Source: Pseudomonadota bacterium
GTDB taxonomy: Bacteria > Pseudomonadota > Gammaproteobacteria > Acidiferrobacterales > Acidiferrobacteraceae
DNA: 64,000 nucleotides
Direction of reading: 5' to 3'
Assembly (NCBI GenBank): GCA_021777335.1
Contig: JAJYDT010000006.1
Span: 1 to 64,000 of the forward strand
Shown piece by piece: positions 8,707-18,696 of the stretch. Position numbers and translations under genes: made by a program. Numbering within the stretch: the stretch's first letter is position 1; every line of letters begins with the position of its first letter. A model generated the notes under the pieces. It was not told the DNA's origin and did not search any database. It was given only the letters and a program-made list of their open reading frames with translations.

Positions 8707-9672
8707 CTGGACAACAGGCCTGTCGCCATCTTTCTTATGGGGCCGACTGGAAGCGGCAAGACTGAGGCCGCGGTCAACCTGCGTTCGCTTTTGCCGGTCG
8801 AGATCATCAGCGTCGATGCGGCCCAGGTCTACCGCGGACTTGACATCGGTACCGCGAAACCCAGCCTGGTTATCCGTGCTTGTGCTCCGCATCGCCTGAT
8901 CGATATCTGTGATCCGGCTGAAACCTATTCCGCGGCACGGTTTTGCGAGGATGCCTTGAGGGAGATGGCGAGCATCACTGCCGCAGGGCGGATTCCATTG
9001 CTCGTGGGAGGAACAATTTTTTATTTTCACGCGCTTGAGTATGGGTTATCGGAATTACCGCAAGCGGATCCCGAGGTGCGCCGGCGCATTGCCGAAGAGG
9101 CTGGCCGCGTGGGATGGGACCTGCTTTATGAGCGGCTTGAGTGCCTTGATCCAGCAAGTGCGGCGGCCATACACCCAAGGGACCGGCAACGGATCCAGCG
9201 GGCGCTTGAGGTGATCGAACTTACTGGCCAAGTGGTGTCTGAACTTAAGCGGCACGATGTCCCTGACCCGCTTTCCTACCGGCTGGTCAAATTGGCAATT
9301 ACGCCTAAAGCGCGGGCGGACCTGCATGCGCGGATCGAGCACCGATTCGCGCAGATGCTTAATGAGGGATTCGTGGAGGAGGCGCGGGTTCTGTTCGCGC
9401 GCACTGACATCCCTGTGGGAGCACCTGCATTGAGGACCGTGGGTTACCGGCAGGCGGGCGAATATTTTACTGGAAAAATCAGCTATAACAAGATGATTAT
9501 ACATGTAAACGCGGCAACGAGACAGCTCGCCAAACGGCAACTGACTTGGCTGCGCCATTATGATGGTGTCCAATGGTTCGACAGCGACAGTAAGGATTTT
9601 GTGGACGAGATCACATCTTTCGTTCGGCAAAGCCTCGGCGCGCAGCGTATAATTGGCCCAGTTGTCAAATAA
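8707..9672 (+). CDS. miaA: tRNA dimethylallyltransferase MiaA (CTG start proposed)
   Basis: Transfers a dimethylallyl group to A37 of tRNAs reading UNN codons. The P-loop is MGPTGSGKT, followed by the substrate-recognition DAAQVYRGLDIGTAK and the C-terminal RTVGYRQ and TRQLAKRQLTWLR. The first ATG (8737) would begin at the P-loop itself and remove the preceding beta strand (VAIFL), which the fold needs. In frame upstream, a perfect AAGGAGG at 8695-8701 stands five bases before CTG 8707. That start restores a normal 321-residue protein, and no in-frame ATG, GTG or TTG lies between that site and the first ATG. A CTG start is therefore the best reading. hfq follows. Confidence 0.93.
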   Translation: MDNRPVAIFLMGPTGSGKTEAAVNLRSLLPVEIISVDAAQVYRGLDIGTAKPSLVIRACAPHRLIDICDPAETYSAARFCEDALREMASITAAGRIPLLVGGTIFYFHALEYGLSELPQADPEVRRRIAEEAGRVGWDLLYERLECLDPASAAAIHPRDRQRIQRALEVIELTGQVVSELKRHDVPDPLSYRLVKLAITPKARADLHARIEHRFAQMLNEGFVEEARVLFARTDIPVGAPALRTVGYRQAGEYFTGKISYNKMIIHVNAATRQLAKRQLTWLRHYDGVQWFDSDSKDFVDEITSFVRQSLGAQRIIGPVVK

Positions 9673-9732
9673 AGACGCGCAGGGATCTTTTTTGGCGCGG
9701 CAATACCTGAATATAAGAACAGGAGAACTGTC

Positions 9733-9993
9733 ATGAGTCAGCATAGAGGGCAGGCTTTACAAGACCCTTATTTGAATACGCTTCGCAAGGAACACGTGCC
9801 CGTGTCCATTTTTCTTGTCAACGGGATCAAATTGCAGGGGCAGATCGAGTCATTCGATCAGTTTGTCGTGTTATTGAAAAACTCCGTCAGTCAGATGATC
9901 TACAAACACGCCATTTCGACGGTTGTACCGAGCCGTCCGGTGAAGTTCGCGTTTGATATCGACGAAACAGAAAAGGGTCCTGGAAACGAGTAA
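9733..9993 (+). CDS. hfq: RNA chaperone Hfq
   Basis: Hexameric Sm-like RNA chaperone for sRNA-mRNA pairing. At 86 residues it has the Sm1 motif ([21 protein letters not shown]) and the Sm2 [14 protein letters not shown]. The proximal-face residues Gln8, Phe42 and the Tyr-Lys-His of Sm2 are in the expected places. The acidic C-terminal tail is short, as in many non-enteric Gammaproteobacteria. A good AGGAG site precedes the ATG. It lies between miaA and hflX, as in E. coli. Confidence 0.97.
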   Translation: MSQHRGQALQDPYLNTLRKEHVPVSIFLVNGIKLQGQIESFDQFVVLLKNSVSQMIYKHAISTVVPSRPVKFAFDIDETEKGPGNE

Positions 9994-10000
9994 CGCGGGA

Positions 10001-11329
10001 ATGTCTGACAAGGCGGGGGAGGAGCGAGTCCTGCTCGTTCATCTCCGTCAGTCAGACCGCTATAACGAGGACAGGGAGCTGGAAGAGTTCCGGCTACTCG
10101 CCACCTCCGCAGGTGCGACCGTAAGTGGTATCGTGACTGGTGCCGGGCGCAAACCCGATTCGGCGACCTTTTTGGGACGCGGCAAGGTCGATGAGGTCCG
10201 TCAGGCACTCGCGGGCACGGAAGATGTGTGCGCGGTATTCGTGAATCACGACCTAAGCCCCGCGCAGGAGCGCAATCTCGAGCGCGCCATCTCTTGTCGT
10301 GTGCTCGACCGAACTGGCCTAATCCTTAGCATCTTCGCACAGCGCGCGCATAGTCATGAGGGCAAGCTGCAGGTTGAGCTTGCACAGCTCGAGCATCTGG
10401 CGACTCGGCTCGTCCGCGGCTGGACCCATCTCGAGCGGCAGAAGGGCGGTATCGGGCTACGCGGGCCTGGTGAGACTCAGCTCGAGACAGACCGGCGGCT
10501 CGTGGCCGAACGGATCAAAAATCTGAATCGGGCGCTGGGCAAGGTACAGCAGCAGCGGTTGCATCGCCGCAAGGCACGCCGCAAGGTCCCAATCGCGACG
10601 GTATCCCTGGTTGGTTATACCAATGCCGGAAAATCATCCCTGTTCAACGTTCTCACGGGCGCAGGTTCCTATACCGCTGACCGGTTGTTTGCGACGCTTG
10701 ATCCCACCATGCGTCGGCTCACGCTGCCTGGCAAGTCGCAGGCCATCATCACGGACACAGTCGGATTTATCCGACGATTGCCGCATCGCCTCGTCGCGGC
10801 ATTCCATGCGACACTTGAGGAGATCAGCGAAGCGCAGATGCTTTTGCATGTGATCGACGCGAGCGATCCTGAGCGGCACGAATACATTGCACAGGTCGCG
10901 CAGGTCCTCGAAGAGATCGGCGCAGGTCGTGCACCATCGATCCTCGTATTCAACAAGATCGATCGGATTGGCGTACCGGCCCGCTGCGAGCGCGACGAGA
11001 ACGGTCGCATCGCTCGCATCTGGCTCTCGGCCCGGACCGGCGAGGGCGTTGGCTATGTGCTCGAAGCGCTCGGTGAACATATGGCGCGACACCGGATGCG
11101 CCGGCTTATACGCCTTCCGCTCGATGCTGGGAGGATCCGTGCCCTCGTCTACGCCCGAGCCAATGTTCTTAAAGAGGAGATATTGGAGGATGGGTGGTTA
11201 TTTGACGTTGATATCAGCACTGCCGATGCGGGTTGGCTCGCGGCCCAAAGCGACTTTCAGGTTGAGTGGTTTCTGGATACGCCACCGGACACGTTATCTG
11301 CTGGTCGTGTTTACGCGCATGGGACCTGA
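10001..11329 (+). CDS. hflX: Ribosome-associated GTPase HflX
   Basis: A 442-residue GTPase that splits stalled or heat-damaged ribosomes. The N-terminal HflX domain includes the Gly-rich loop FLGRGKVDE and the QRAHSHEGKLQVELAQLEH helix, followed by a GGIGLRGPGETQLE segment. The GTPase domain has G1 GYTNAGKSSLFN, G3 DTVGF and G4 NKID. The ATG at 10001, eight bases after the hfq stop, is preferred to an upstream in-frame start inside hfq because it begins at the normal N-terminus. In many relatives hflK and hflC follow; here they are absent and hisZ comes next. Confidence 0.95.
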   Translation: MSDKAGEERVLLVHLRQSDRYNEDRELEEFRLLATSAGATVSGIVTGAGRKPDSATFLGRGKVDEVRQALAGTEDVCAVFVNHDLSPAQERNLERAISCRVLDRTGLILSIFAQRAHSHEGKLQVELAQLEHLATRLVRGWTHLERQKGGIGLRGPGETQLETDRRLVAERIKNLNRALGKVQQQRLHRRKARRKVPIATVSLVGYTNAGKSSLFNVLTGAGSYTADRLFATLDPTMRRLTLPGKSQAIITDTVGFIRRLPHRLVAAFHATLEEISEAQMLLHVIDASDPERHEYIAQVAQVLEEIGAGRAPSILVFNKIDRIGVPARCERDENGRIARIWLSARTGEGVGYVLEALGEHMARHRMRRLIRLPLDAGRIRALVYARANVLKEEILEDGWLFDVDISTADAGWLAAQSDFQVEWFLDTPPDTLSAGRVYAHGT

Positions 11330-11503
11330 TCTCAAGCCCATGTTTGGCGCGTAATATACCCGTGGTTTTGCGTGATCCCCGTACACAGCTGCCGGTCAAA
11401 AGTCTGTTATCATGCATCCCGATTCGGGGTCTGCTGGTTAAGAGCAGGGGAACGGCGCATCGGAGGCAGCCGCTGAGGGAGCCCTCCGGCCACGTGGATA
11501 TTT

Positions 11504-12688
11504 ATGTCGATCAGTGAAAAATGGCTTCTGCCCGAGGGTATCGACGAGATCTTGCCGGATGAGGCGCGCCGTCTCGAGCGTTTGCGCCGTCGTCTCCTGG
11601 ATCTTCTGGAGGCTTGGGGCTATGAGCTTGTGATGCCGCCGCTGATCGAGTTCCTCGAGTCGCTCCTGACGGGTACGGGAAGGGATCTGGATCTGCAGAC
11701 ATTCAAGATTACGGACCAGCTCACGGGTCGGCTGATGGGCATCCGGGCGGACATGACACCACAGGCGGCACGGATCGATGCGCACTATCTGAAGCGCAGT
11801 GTCCCGACGCGTCTTTGTTATCTCGGCTCGGTCCTGCGAACACGCCCGGGCGCTTTCTGTGGTTCGCGCGAACCACTGCAGCTTGGTGCGGAGCTTTTCG
11901 GGCATGCGGGATACGATAGCGACGCCGAGATTCTGCGGCTCGCGCTGGCGACGCTTAAGACTGCAGGCATCGATGAGGTTTTCGTAGGCTTGGGCCATGT
12001 CGGCCCGTTCCGTACGCTCGTCAAGCGGGCAGGTCTGGATCGCGAGCGCGAAGCAGACCTTTTTGAGGCGATGCAGCGGAAGTCGCACCCGGAGGTTTCG
12101 GCCCTGCTTGACGCATGGTCTCTCGGTGCCGGAGACAAGACCAAGATCACTGCGCTCGTGGATCTGCACGGACAGGTGGACGACGTGCTGGCCAGGGCAT
12201 GCGCCGTGTTCGGCGCGGATCCGGACTTTAGAGACGTGCTCGATGGGCTGTCAGATATCGCGCGCAGGATAAGGGACGGGCTTGCATCCCGGTGTCTTTA
12301 TGTTGATCTGTCTGAGCTTCAGGGGTATGCCTATTACACTGGTGCGGTATTCTCCATATTTATCCCGGGGCTCGGCCATGCCATTGCAAACGGTGGCCGC
12401 TATGACCATGTCGGCAGCGCCTTCGGCCGCTCGCGCCCAGCTGTTGGCTTCAGTGTCGATCTTCGCCAGCTGCTGCGTCATATTCCGCCAGATACAGACG
12501 GGCCGCGCGGCGTGTTTGCACCGGCTGTGGACGACGACCCTGGGCTCGCACGATTGATCAGTGAACTGCGGACTCGCGGAGAACGCGTTGTGGTTGGGCT
12601 TCCAGGTGCAACCGGGGCACCGGCGGACTATTCGTGTGACCGTGAGATTAGGCGCGGTGCCGAGGGTTGGACCATCATAGAAGGGTAG
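11504..12688 (+). CDS. hisZ: ATP phosphoribosyltransferase regulatory subunit HisZ
   Basis: A HisRS-like paralogue that partners the short form of HisG in the first step of histidine synthesis. At 394 residues it keeps the class II synthetase-like fold, including motif 2-like LCYLGSVLRTRPG and the RADMTPQAARIDAH segment. It lacks the anticodon-binding domain and so does not charge tRNA. The LSELQGYAYYTGAVFSIF region and the NGGRYD motif are typical. hisG is not in this window. Position directly before purA is conserved in Gammaproteobacteria. The 174-base gap before it holds no gene. Confidence 0.93.
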   Translation: MSISEKWLLPEGIDEILPDEARRLERLRRRLLDLLEAWGYELVMPPLIEFLESLLTGTGRDLDLQTFKITDQLTGRLMGIRADMTPQAARIDAHYLKRSVPTRLCYLGSVLRTRPGAFCGSREPLQLGAELFGHAGYDSDAEILRLALATLKTAGIDEVFVGLGHVGPFRTLVKRAGLDREREADLFEAMQRKSHPEVSALLDAWSLGAGDKTKITALVDLHGQVDDVLARACAVFGADPDFRDVLDGLSDIARRIRDGLASRCLYVDLSELQGYAYYTGAVFSIFIPGLGHAIANGGRYDHVGSAFGRSRPAVGFSVDLRQLLRHIPPDTDGPRGVFAPAVDDDPGLARLISELRTRGERVVVGLPGATGAPADYSCDREIRRGAEGWTIIEG

Positions 12689-14083
<1,395 letters not shown>

Positions 14084-14121
14084 AAAACGTGTTTCTGGCC
14101 CAAACGGCTCGAAGGCGCGAA

Positions 14122-14150
14122 ACTCTACCGAGACGACGATTCCATGTCAA
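14122..14150 (-). promoter_or_regulatory. Promoter for tRNA-Leu, overlapping the rnr start codon
   Basis: On the minus strand a consensus TTGACA (14145-14150) and TAGAGT (14122-14127) are separated by exactly 17 bases. Transcription should begin near 14115, about 30 bases before the tRNA 5' end. The -35 box covers two bases of the rnr ATG (14144-14146), and the first of them, A14144, is the last spacer base. Confidence 0.8.
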
Positions 14151-16378
14151 CGCACAAGAAGTCTTTCAAGGACCCGCACTCCGAGCGAGAGGCTGAGCGA
14201 TACGAGTTTCCGGTGCCATCGCGCGAAGCCATCGTTGAATACTTGCGCAATCAGGGTGAACCAATGGGGCTCAAGCGACTTGCGGAAGACCTCAGTGTCG
14301 CTGGCGAGCGCGACATGGAATCGTTCACGCGGCGACTACGAGCCATGGAGCGGGATGGGCAGCTCCTGCGCAATCGGGGGGGCCGGTACGGTCTCGTCAA
14401 CAAAATGGATCTCGAGTGTGGCCGTGTCATGGCACATCAGGATGGCTTCGGCTTCCTAGGCCGGGACGCGGGAGGCGATGACATGTTCATTCCACCGCGG
14501 GAGATGCGCGCGGTCTTTCACGGCGACCGTGTGATGGCTCAGGTCACGGGGATCGACAGCAAAGGCCGGCGGGAGTGCCACATCGTCGAGGTGCTCGAGC
14601 GAGGTGTGCACCGCTTGGTTGGCAGATTTTCGTGCGAGCGCGACCTCAGATTCGTTGTTCCGGACGACCGGAGGATCCAGCAGGACATCTTTATACCCGC
14701 AGGCGAGGAGCGCGGTGCGATTCAGGGCCAGATCGTCGTGGTCGAGATAACGGAATACCCGACCGCCGATCGGCGTGCGATGGGCCGTGTTGTCGAAATT
14801 CTTGGGGAGCACATGGCGCCGGGGATGGAGATCGAGATTGCGATCCGTAACTACGATCTGCCACACGTATGGCCGGAAGAGATCATCCGCGAGGCCACTG
14901 CCGTCACTGAGGGCGCAGCCGGAGTCGAAGATCTTGCAAGGGAGGATCTTAGGCGCCTGCCGTTTGTGACCATTGATGGGGAGGATGCAAAAGATTTCGA
15001 CGATGCTGTTTACTGCGAGGCCTGCGGGCGCGACTGGCGGTTGTTCGTCGCAATCGCCGATGTGTCGCACTATGTGCGACCAGGAACAGCGCTCGACGCG
15101 GAGGCCTATCGGCGCGGGAACTCTGTGTATTTTCCAAAGCAGGTTATTCCAATGCTGCCTGAGCAGCTATCGAACGACCTGTGCTCGCTTAAGCCGGAAG
15201 TTGACCGGTTGTGCATGGTGTGCGATATGACGGTTTCGGCGTCCGGAAAGATCAAAGATTACCGTTTCTTTTCAGCGGTCATCCGCTCACGGGCACGTCT
15301 TACCTATACCGCTGTAGCCGAGATGCTCATTGAGCAGCGCGCGGCGCTCAAGCGTCATTATGCCCAGATTGCTCCACATCTTGACGCGCTATACGAGTTA
15401 TTCAAGATATTGAACAAGGCGCGGGTAAAGCGGGGCGCTATTGATTTTGAGCTGCCTGAGACGCGAATCATTTTCAATGAGCAGCGCAAGATCGACCGCA
15501 TCGAGCCGCTTCAACGCACCGATGCACACCGCCTGATCGAGGAGTGTATGCTCGCAGCCAACGTGTGTGCCGCGGATTTTCTCAGATCACACGACATCCC
15601 GACCCTCTATCGTGTGCACTCAGGGCCTTCAGCCGAGAAGCTTGTTGCGTTGCGCCAGTTCCTGTTCGAGTTTGGGCTTTCGCTTGAGGGCGGGGACAAA
15701 CCGGAAGCGAAACATTATGCGAAACTGCTCGAAAAACTTGATGGTGGGCCGGAAAGCCGTCTCGTTCAGACGGTGCTTCTGCGAAGTCTGAGTCAGGCGG
15801 TGTACAGCCCCGAGCGTCTCGGCCATTTCGCGCTTGCGTATCCCTCGTACGCGCATTTCACCTCGCCAATCAGGCGGTACCCTGATCTTCTTGTCCATCG
15901 CGGCATCAAGAGAGCTCTCACAGGGAAGGCTGCAGAATACTCTGAACAGGACATGCGTGCTGCCGGGGATGCATGTTCCATGGCCGAACGGCGGGCGGAT
16001 GATGCCACGCGGGATGTGGTCCGATGGCTCAAGGCCGAATACATGTCAGACAAGGTGGGCGAGGAATTTGCGGGGGTGATTAGCGGTGTGACGAGTTTTG
16101 GTTTCTTCGTGGAGCTTGCGGATGTCTATGTGGACGGCCTTGTGCACGTCTCGTCGCTTGGTAATGATTATTATCACTTTGATCCGGCGCGTCACTGTCT
16201 CGTTGGAGAACGTACACACACCGCATACCGTCTTGGCGATCAGGTCCATGTCCGGCTCATGCGGGTCAATTTGGATGACCGCAAGATCGATTTTGAGCTT
16301 GCGCAGGAGCTGAAGCGAAAGGGCTCGTCGGGCAGGGGCAGGCCCCGCCCGAAAACTGGTCATCGCAAACGCCGGTAA
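14144..16378 (+). CDS. rnr: Ribonuclease R
   Basis: Processive 3'-5' exoribonuclease that degrades structured RNA, tmRNA-tagged messages and rRNA. At 744 residues it has an N-terminal winged helix (around 25-95), two cold-shock domains, and the RNB catalytic domain with the DGEDAKDFDDAV aspartate motif (around residues 283-294). An S1 domain (FAGVISGVTSFGFFVEL) and a Lys/Arg-rich tail RPRPKTGHRKRR complete it. Its start codon lies under the opposing tRNA-Leu promoter, and I see no promoter of its own, so it probably depends on read-through from purA. rlmB overlaps its stop. Confidence 0.95.
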   Translation: MSTHKKSFKDPHSEREAERYEFPVPSREAIVEYLRNQGEPMGLKRLAEDLSVAGERDMESFTRRLRAMERDGQLLRNRGGRYGLVNKMDLECGRVMAHQDGFGFLGRDAGGDDMFIPPREMRAVFHGDRVMAQVTGIDSKGRRECHIVEVLERGVHRLVGRFSCERDLRFVVPDDRRIQQDIFIPAGEERGAIQGQIVVVEITEYPTADRRAMGRVVEILGEHMAPGMEIEIAIRNYDLPHVWPEEIIREATAVTEGAAGVEDLAREDLRRLPFVTIDGEDAKDFDDAVYCEACGRDWRLFVAIADVSHYVRPGTALDAEAYRRGNSVYFPKQVIPMLPEQLSNDLCSLKPEVDRLCMVCDMTVSASGKIKDYRFFSAVIRSRARLTYTAVAEMLIEQRAALKRHYAQIAPHLDALYELFKILNKARVKRGAIDFELPETRIIFNEQRKIDRIEPLQRTDAHRLIEECMLAANVCAADFLRSHDIPTLYRVHSGPSAEKLVALRQFLFEFGLSLEGGDKPEAKHYAKLLEKLDGGPESRLVQTVLLRSLSQAVYSPERLGHFALAYPSYAHFTSPIRRYPDLLVHRGIKRALTGKAAEYSEQDMRAAGDACSMAERRADDATRDVVRWLKAEYMSDKVGEEFAGVISGVTSFGFFVELADVYVDGLVHVSSLGNDYYHFDPARHCLVGERTHTAYRLGDQVHVRLMRVNLDDRKIDFELAQELKRKGSSGRGRPRPKTGHRKRR

Positions 16379-17145
16379 TGACTGACGACGAGAATCTCGT
16401 CTGCGGTGTTCACGCGGTGTCGTCCGTGCTGTCACAGGACCCGGAACGCGTCGAGCGTGTCTGGTTTGATGAGAATCGGCACGATGCGCGGTTACAGCGC
16501 GTTGTGGATATGGCGAAGAAGGCTGGTATACGCTTCAGTTTCGTGCCGAGGACAAAGCTTGATGACCTCGCGGGAGGTCTGCGTCATCAGGGAGTGCTTG
16601 CGCGGCGGCAGCCCGTTCTGGTGCGGGACGAGAGATCCCTTGGGGCCTTTATTTCCAAGCTCAAGGAGACGCCATTTGTGTTGGTACTGGACGAAGTCCA
16701 GGATCCGCACAATCTCGGTGCGTGCCTGCGTAGCGCTGAGGCTGCTGGTGTGCACGCCGTAATACTGCCGCGTTCCCAGTCCGCACCACTTACTGCGACC
16801 GTGGCGCGAGTATCATGCGGGGCGGTTGAGCGAGTGCCCGTGTTCCAGGTCGCTAATCTTTCCCGTGCCCTTCAGTTTGTCCGGGACGCCGGTCTTTGGA
16901 CCGTCGGTGCCGTTCCGGAGGCGGAGAATCTGATATTCGACACCGATTTTCGCACTCCTCTGGCGCTCGTGCTTGGAGGGGAAGAGAAGGGGCTGCGCCG
17001 TCTTACCCGCGAGGCGTGTGACGTGTTTATCCGGATCCCGCTCGCCGGTGCCATGGAAAGCCTCAACGTGTCAGTGGCGGCTGGCATCTGCCTCTACGAG
17101 GTTGTCCGACAGCGACGTCTGCCGGGGGCCTCTGGCTCCTCCTGA
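16378..17145 (+). CDS. rlmB: 23S rRNA (guanosine-2'-O)-methyltransferase RlmB
   Basis: SPOUT-class enzyme that methylates the 2'-OH of G2251 in the peptidyl-transferase loop. At 255 residues it has an N-terminal substrate-binding domain (1-75) and a trefoil-knot domain. Motif 1 is LDEVQDPHNLGACLRSAEAAG, and the SAM-binding motifs are LVLGGEEKGLRRLT and IPLAGAMESLNVSVAAGICLYE. Its ATG shares a base with the rnr stop (TAATG), so it is translationally coupled; rnr-rlmB is a conserved pair. A weak hairpin with a T-rich tail follows. Confidence 0.95.
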   Translation: MTDDENLVCGVHAVSSVLSQDPERVERVWFDENRHDARLQRVVDMAKKAGIRFSFVPRTKLDDLAGGLRHQGVLARRQPVLVRDERSLGAFISKLKETPFVLVLDEVQDPHNLGACLRSAEAAGVHAVILPRSQSAPLTATVARVSCGAVERVPVFQVANLSRALQFVRDAGLWTVGAVPEAENLIFDTDFRTPLALVLGGEEKGLRRLTREACDVFIRIPLAGAMESLNVSVAAGICLYEVVRQRRLPGASGSS

Positions 17146-17203
17146 GAGATGGCTGGCCAAGCGTTAGCGGCGGACGGAGCGCCTGCTGGATGTTATCTCC
17201 TGC

Positions 17204-17239
17204 GAGAAATGGTAACCCGCCATTCTCTCTTCTTTTTCT
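17204..17239 (+). terminator. Probable terminator after rlmB
   Basis: GAGAAATGG (17204-17212) pairs with CCATTCTC (17220-17227) with one bulged A. A pyrimidine-rich TCTTCTTTTTCT tract follows. The stem is modest in strength. Confidence 0.5.
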
Positions 17240-17379
17240 AAAGACCCGGCACCGGCCCGTCACCACACTGAGGCTGAACAATGGTCTTGGCCTCTGGGGG
17301 CACTCTGATGGGGCGGATATTCAGGCGAACCGCTTGATTTTTGCCTGCAATGTGGAGCGATTGGTGTCGCCTGACCACG

Positions 17380-17408
17380 TTGCATTCGCGCAGCCGCTAA
17401 ATTATCAT
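17380..17408 (+). promoter_or_regulatory. Promoter for the rpsF operon
   Basis: TTGCAT (17380-17385) and TATCAT (17403-17408) are separated by 17 bases, predicting a start near 17415 and a leader of about 60 nt before rpsF. The other roughly 200 bases between rlmB and this promoter show no gene. Confidence 0.7.
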
Positions 17409-17430
17409 GCACTATTTGCCGTATCTCCTT

Positions 17431-17453
17431 GCCTCACCGCGCCAGCGGGAGGC
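17431..17453 (+). promoter_or_regulatory. Structured rpsF leader, candidate S6:S18 binding site
   Basis: GCCTC (17431-17435) pairs with GAGGC (17449-17453), and CCGC (17437-17440) with GCGG (17445-17448), with one bulged A and a GCCA loop. It lies between the predicted start and the rpsF ribosome-binding site. In many bacteria the S6:S18 complex represses its operon through a hairpin with an exposed CCG in this position; this CCG and the location fit. Here the CCG is base-paired in the simplest fold, so the match is tentative. Confidence 0.4.
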
Positions 17454-17474
17454 TAAAAATCCGAGAGGAGTGAT

Positions 17475-17915
17475 ATGCGTCACTACGAAATCGTATTTCT
17501 TGTGCACCCCGATCAGAGCGAGCAGGTACCTGCCATGATCGAGCGATACCGTGGCATCATCGAGGCTGGCGGAGGCCGGATTCACCGCCTTGAGGACTGG
17601 GGGCGTCGCCAGCTCGCCTATCCCATCAACAAAATCCACAAAGCGCACTATGTGCTCATGAACATAGAGTGTGCTCAGGCGGTATTGCGCGATCTCGAGG
17701 CATCCTTCAAATTCAACGATGCGGTAATCCGCTCGCTGGTGTTGGCACGGAAAGAGGCTGTGACTGAGCCGTCGCCGCTGGCCAAAGAAAACCAGGAGGC
17801 CGCGAAGGCCGAAGGTAGGGGCGGGCGTGACTCCCGCGGCGCCTCTGGCCCGGGAGAGGAACTGCCGGAGGCCACTGTCGAGGCCGAGTTAGAAGTGGGC
17901 ACAGCAGAGGGTTGA
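17475..17915 (+). CDS. rpsF: Ribosomal protein bS6
   Basis: Small-subunit protein that binds 16S rRNA together with bS18. Residues 1-95 form the standard S6 fold ([29 protein letters not shown]-like segment and [13 protein letters not shown]). Residues 96-146 are an extra Glu/Ala/Gly-rich tail, longer than the E. coli version, which can carry added glutamates. GAGGAG five bases before the ATG gives strong initiation. It heads the rpsF-rpsR-rplI-dnaB-alr-radA run; no priB or ssb gene lies between rpsF and rpsR. Confidence 0.97.
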   Translation: MRHYEIVFLVHPDQSEQVPAMIERYRGIIEAGGGRIHRLEDWGRRQLAYPINKIHKAHYVLMNIECAQAVLRDLEASFKFNDAVIRSLVLARKEAVTEPSPLAKENQEAAKAEGRGGRDSRGASGPGEELPEATVEAELEVGTAEG

Positions 17916-17920
17916 TCGCC

Positions 17921-18181
17921 ATGTCATCATCATCATCATCATCATCATCGTCATCGTCCTCGCGGTTCTTCAGACGCAAAAAGTTCTGCCGTTTCACGGC
18001 GGAGGGTGTCGTCGAGATCGACTACAAGGATATCGCTACGCTCAAGAACTATGTGACTGAGACCGGGAAGATCATGCCGAGCCGGAACACCGGGACCAAG
18101 GCATACTATCAGCGACAGCTGACGCGCGCGGTCAAACGTGCGCGTCATCTCGCGCTGCTCCCTTACAGCGACGCCCATTAG
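17921..18181 (+). CDS. rpsR: Ribosomal protein bS18 with an N-terminal polyserine tract
   Basis: Small-subunit protein and partner of bS6. The ATG at 17921 gives 86 residues. From residue 15 the protein is a textbook S18 ([21 protein letters not shown], then the RNA-binding [13 protein letters not shown]). Before that come 13 consecutive serines, encoded mostly by tandem TCA codons, where most S18 proteins have only two to four residues. A TTG at 17912 opens the frame three codons earlier, but the AGAGGG site fits the ATG better. The tract sits next to the N-terminus that RimI acetylates in E. coli. Confidence 0.95.
   Translation: MSSSSSSSSSSSSSRFFRRKKFCRFTAEGVVEIDYKDIATLKNYVTETGKIMPSRNTGTKAYYQRQLTRAVKRARHLALLPYSDAH
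17924..17962 (+). repeat. TCA trinucleotide microsatellite in rpsR
   Basis: Eight uninterrupted TCA units (17924-17947) are followed by TCG, TCA, TCG, TCC and TCG, all serine codons. Any gain or loss of whole units keeps the reading frame, so the tract can vary in length without destroying the gene. Confidence 0.95.
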
Positions 18182-18205
18182 GCGGCATGAACAAGGAGAC
18201 ACCTG

Positions 18206-18655
18206 ATGGACGTCATACTGCTCGAGAAGGTACGCAATCTGGGCGAGCTGGGCGATGAAGTACGCGTACGCCCGGGTTATGGAAGGAATTATCTGATTCC
18301 GCATGGCAAAGCAGTGCGTGCGACCCCTGAGAACAAGGCCGTCTTCGAGGCGCGGCGCGCGGAGCTAGAGAAGGTGCAGATGCAGGTCTTGGCAGCCGCC
18401 AAGGCGCGCGCCGAGCGGATGCGCGATCTGAAGCTCACGATTGTGCAGCGTGCGAGTGAGGAGGGGCACCTCTTTGGGTCGGTCGGGCCAGCCGATATCG
18501 CTGAAAGTGCAGAAGCCGCCGGATTTGAACTCGCTCGGTCCGAGATTGATCTTCTGCAGGGTCCCCTGAAAGACCTCGGCGAACACGAGGTTAGGGTGGT
18601 GTTACATGCGGAAGTCGAGTTCATGATTCATATAACGATCGCCCCCGAGGCCTGA
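18206..18655 (+). CDS. rplI: Ribosomal protein bL9
   Basis: Large-subunit protein that binds 23S rRNA near the L1 stalk and influences frame maintenance. At 149 residues it begins with the N-terminal domain MDVILLEKVRNLGELGDEV and the PGYGRNYLIPHGKA motif. A long connecting helix (around 45-75) and the C-terminal domain with EGHLFGSVGPADIAE follow. A GGAG site precedes the ATG. It follows rpsR by 24 bases, as in most proteobacteria, and dnaB comes next. A short GC hairpin spans its stop but has no T-tract. Confidence 0.97.
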   Translation: MDVILLEKVRNLGELGDEVRVRPGYGRNYLIPHGKAVRATPENKAVFEARRAELEKVQMQVLAAAKARAERMRDLKLTIVQRASEEGHLFGSVGPADIAESAEAAGFELARSEIDLLQGPLKDLGEHEVRVVLHAEVEFMIHITIAPEA

Positions 18656-18696
18656 TCGGGGCGTTCCAGCGTAAAACTTAGGGGGAGGGTGGATGG

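Noticed and set aside
17924-17962. Short tandem repeat considered as a CRISPR-like or mobile repeat
   Set aside because: The unit is three bases without spacers and lies in frame in rpsR. It is a microsatellite.
18640-18670. Terminator after rplI
   Set aside because: A CGCCCC/GGGGCG hairpin spans the stop, but no T-tract follows and dnaB is normally co-transcribed.
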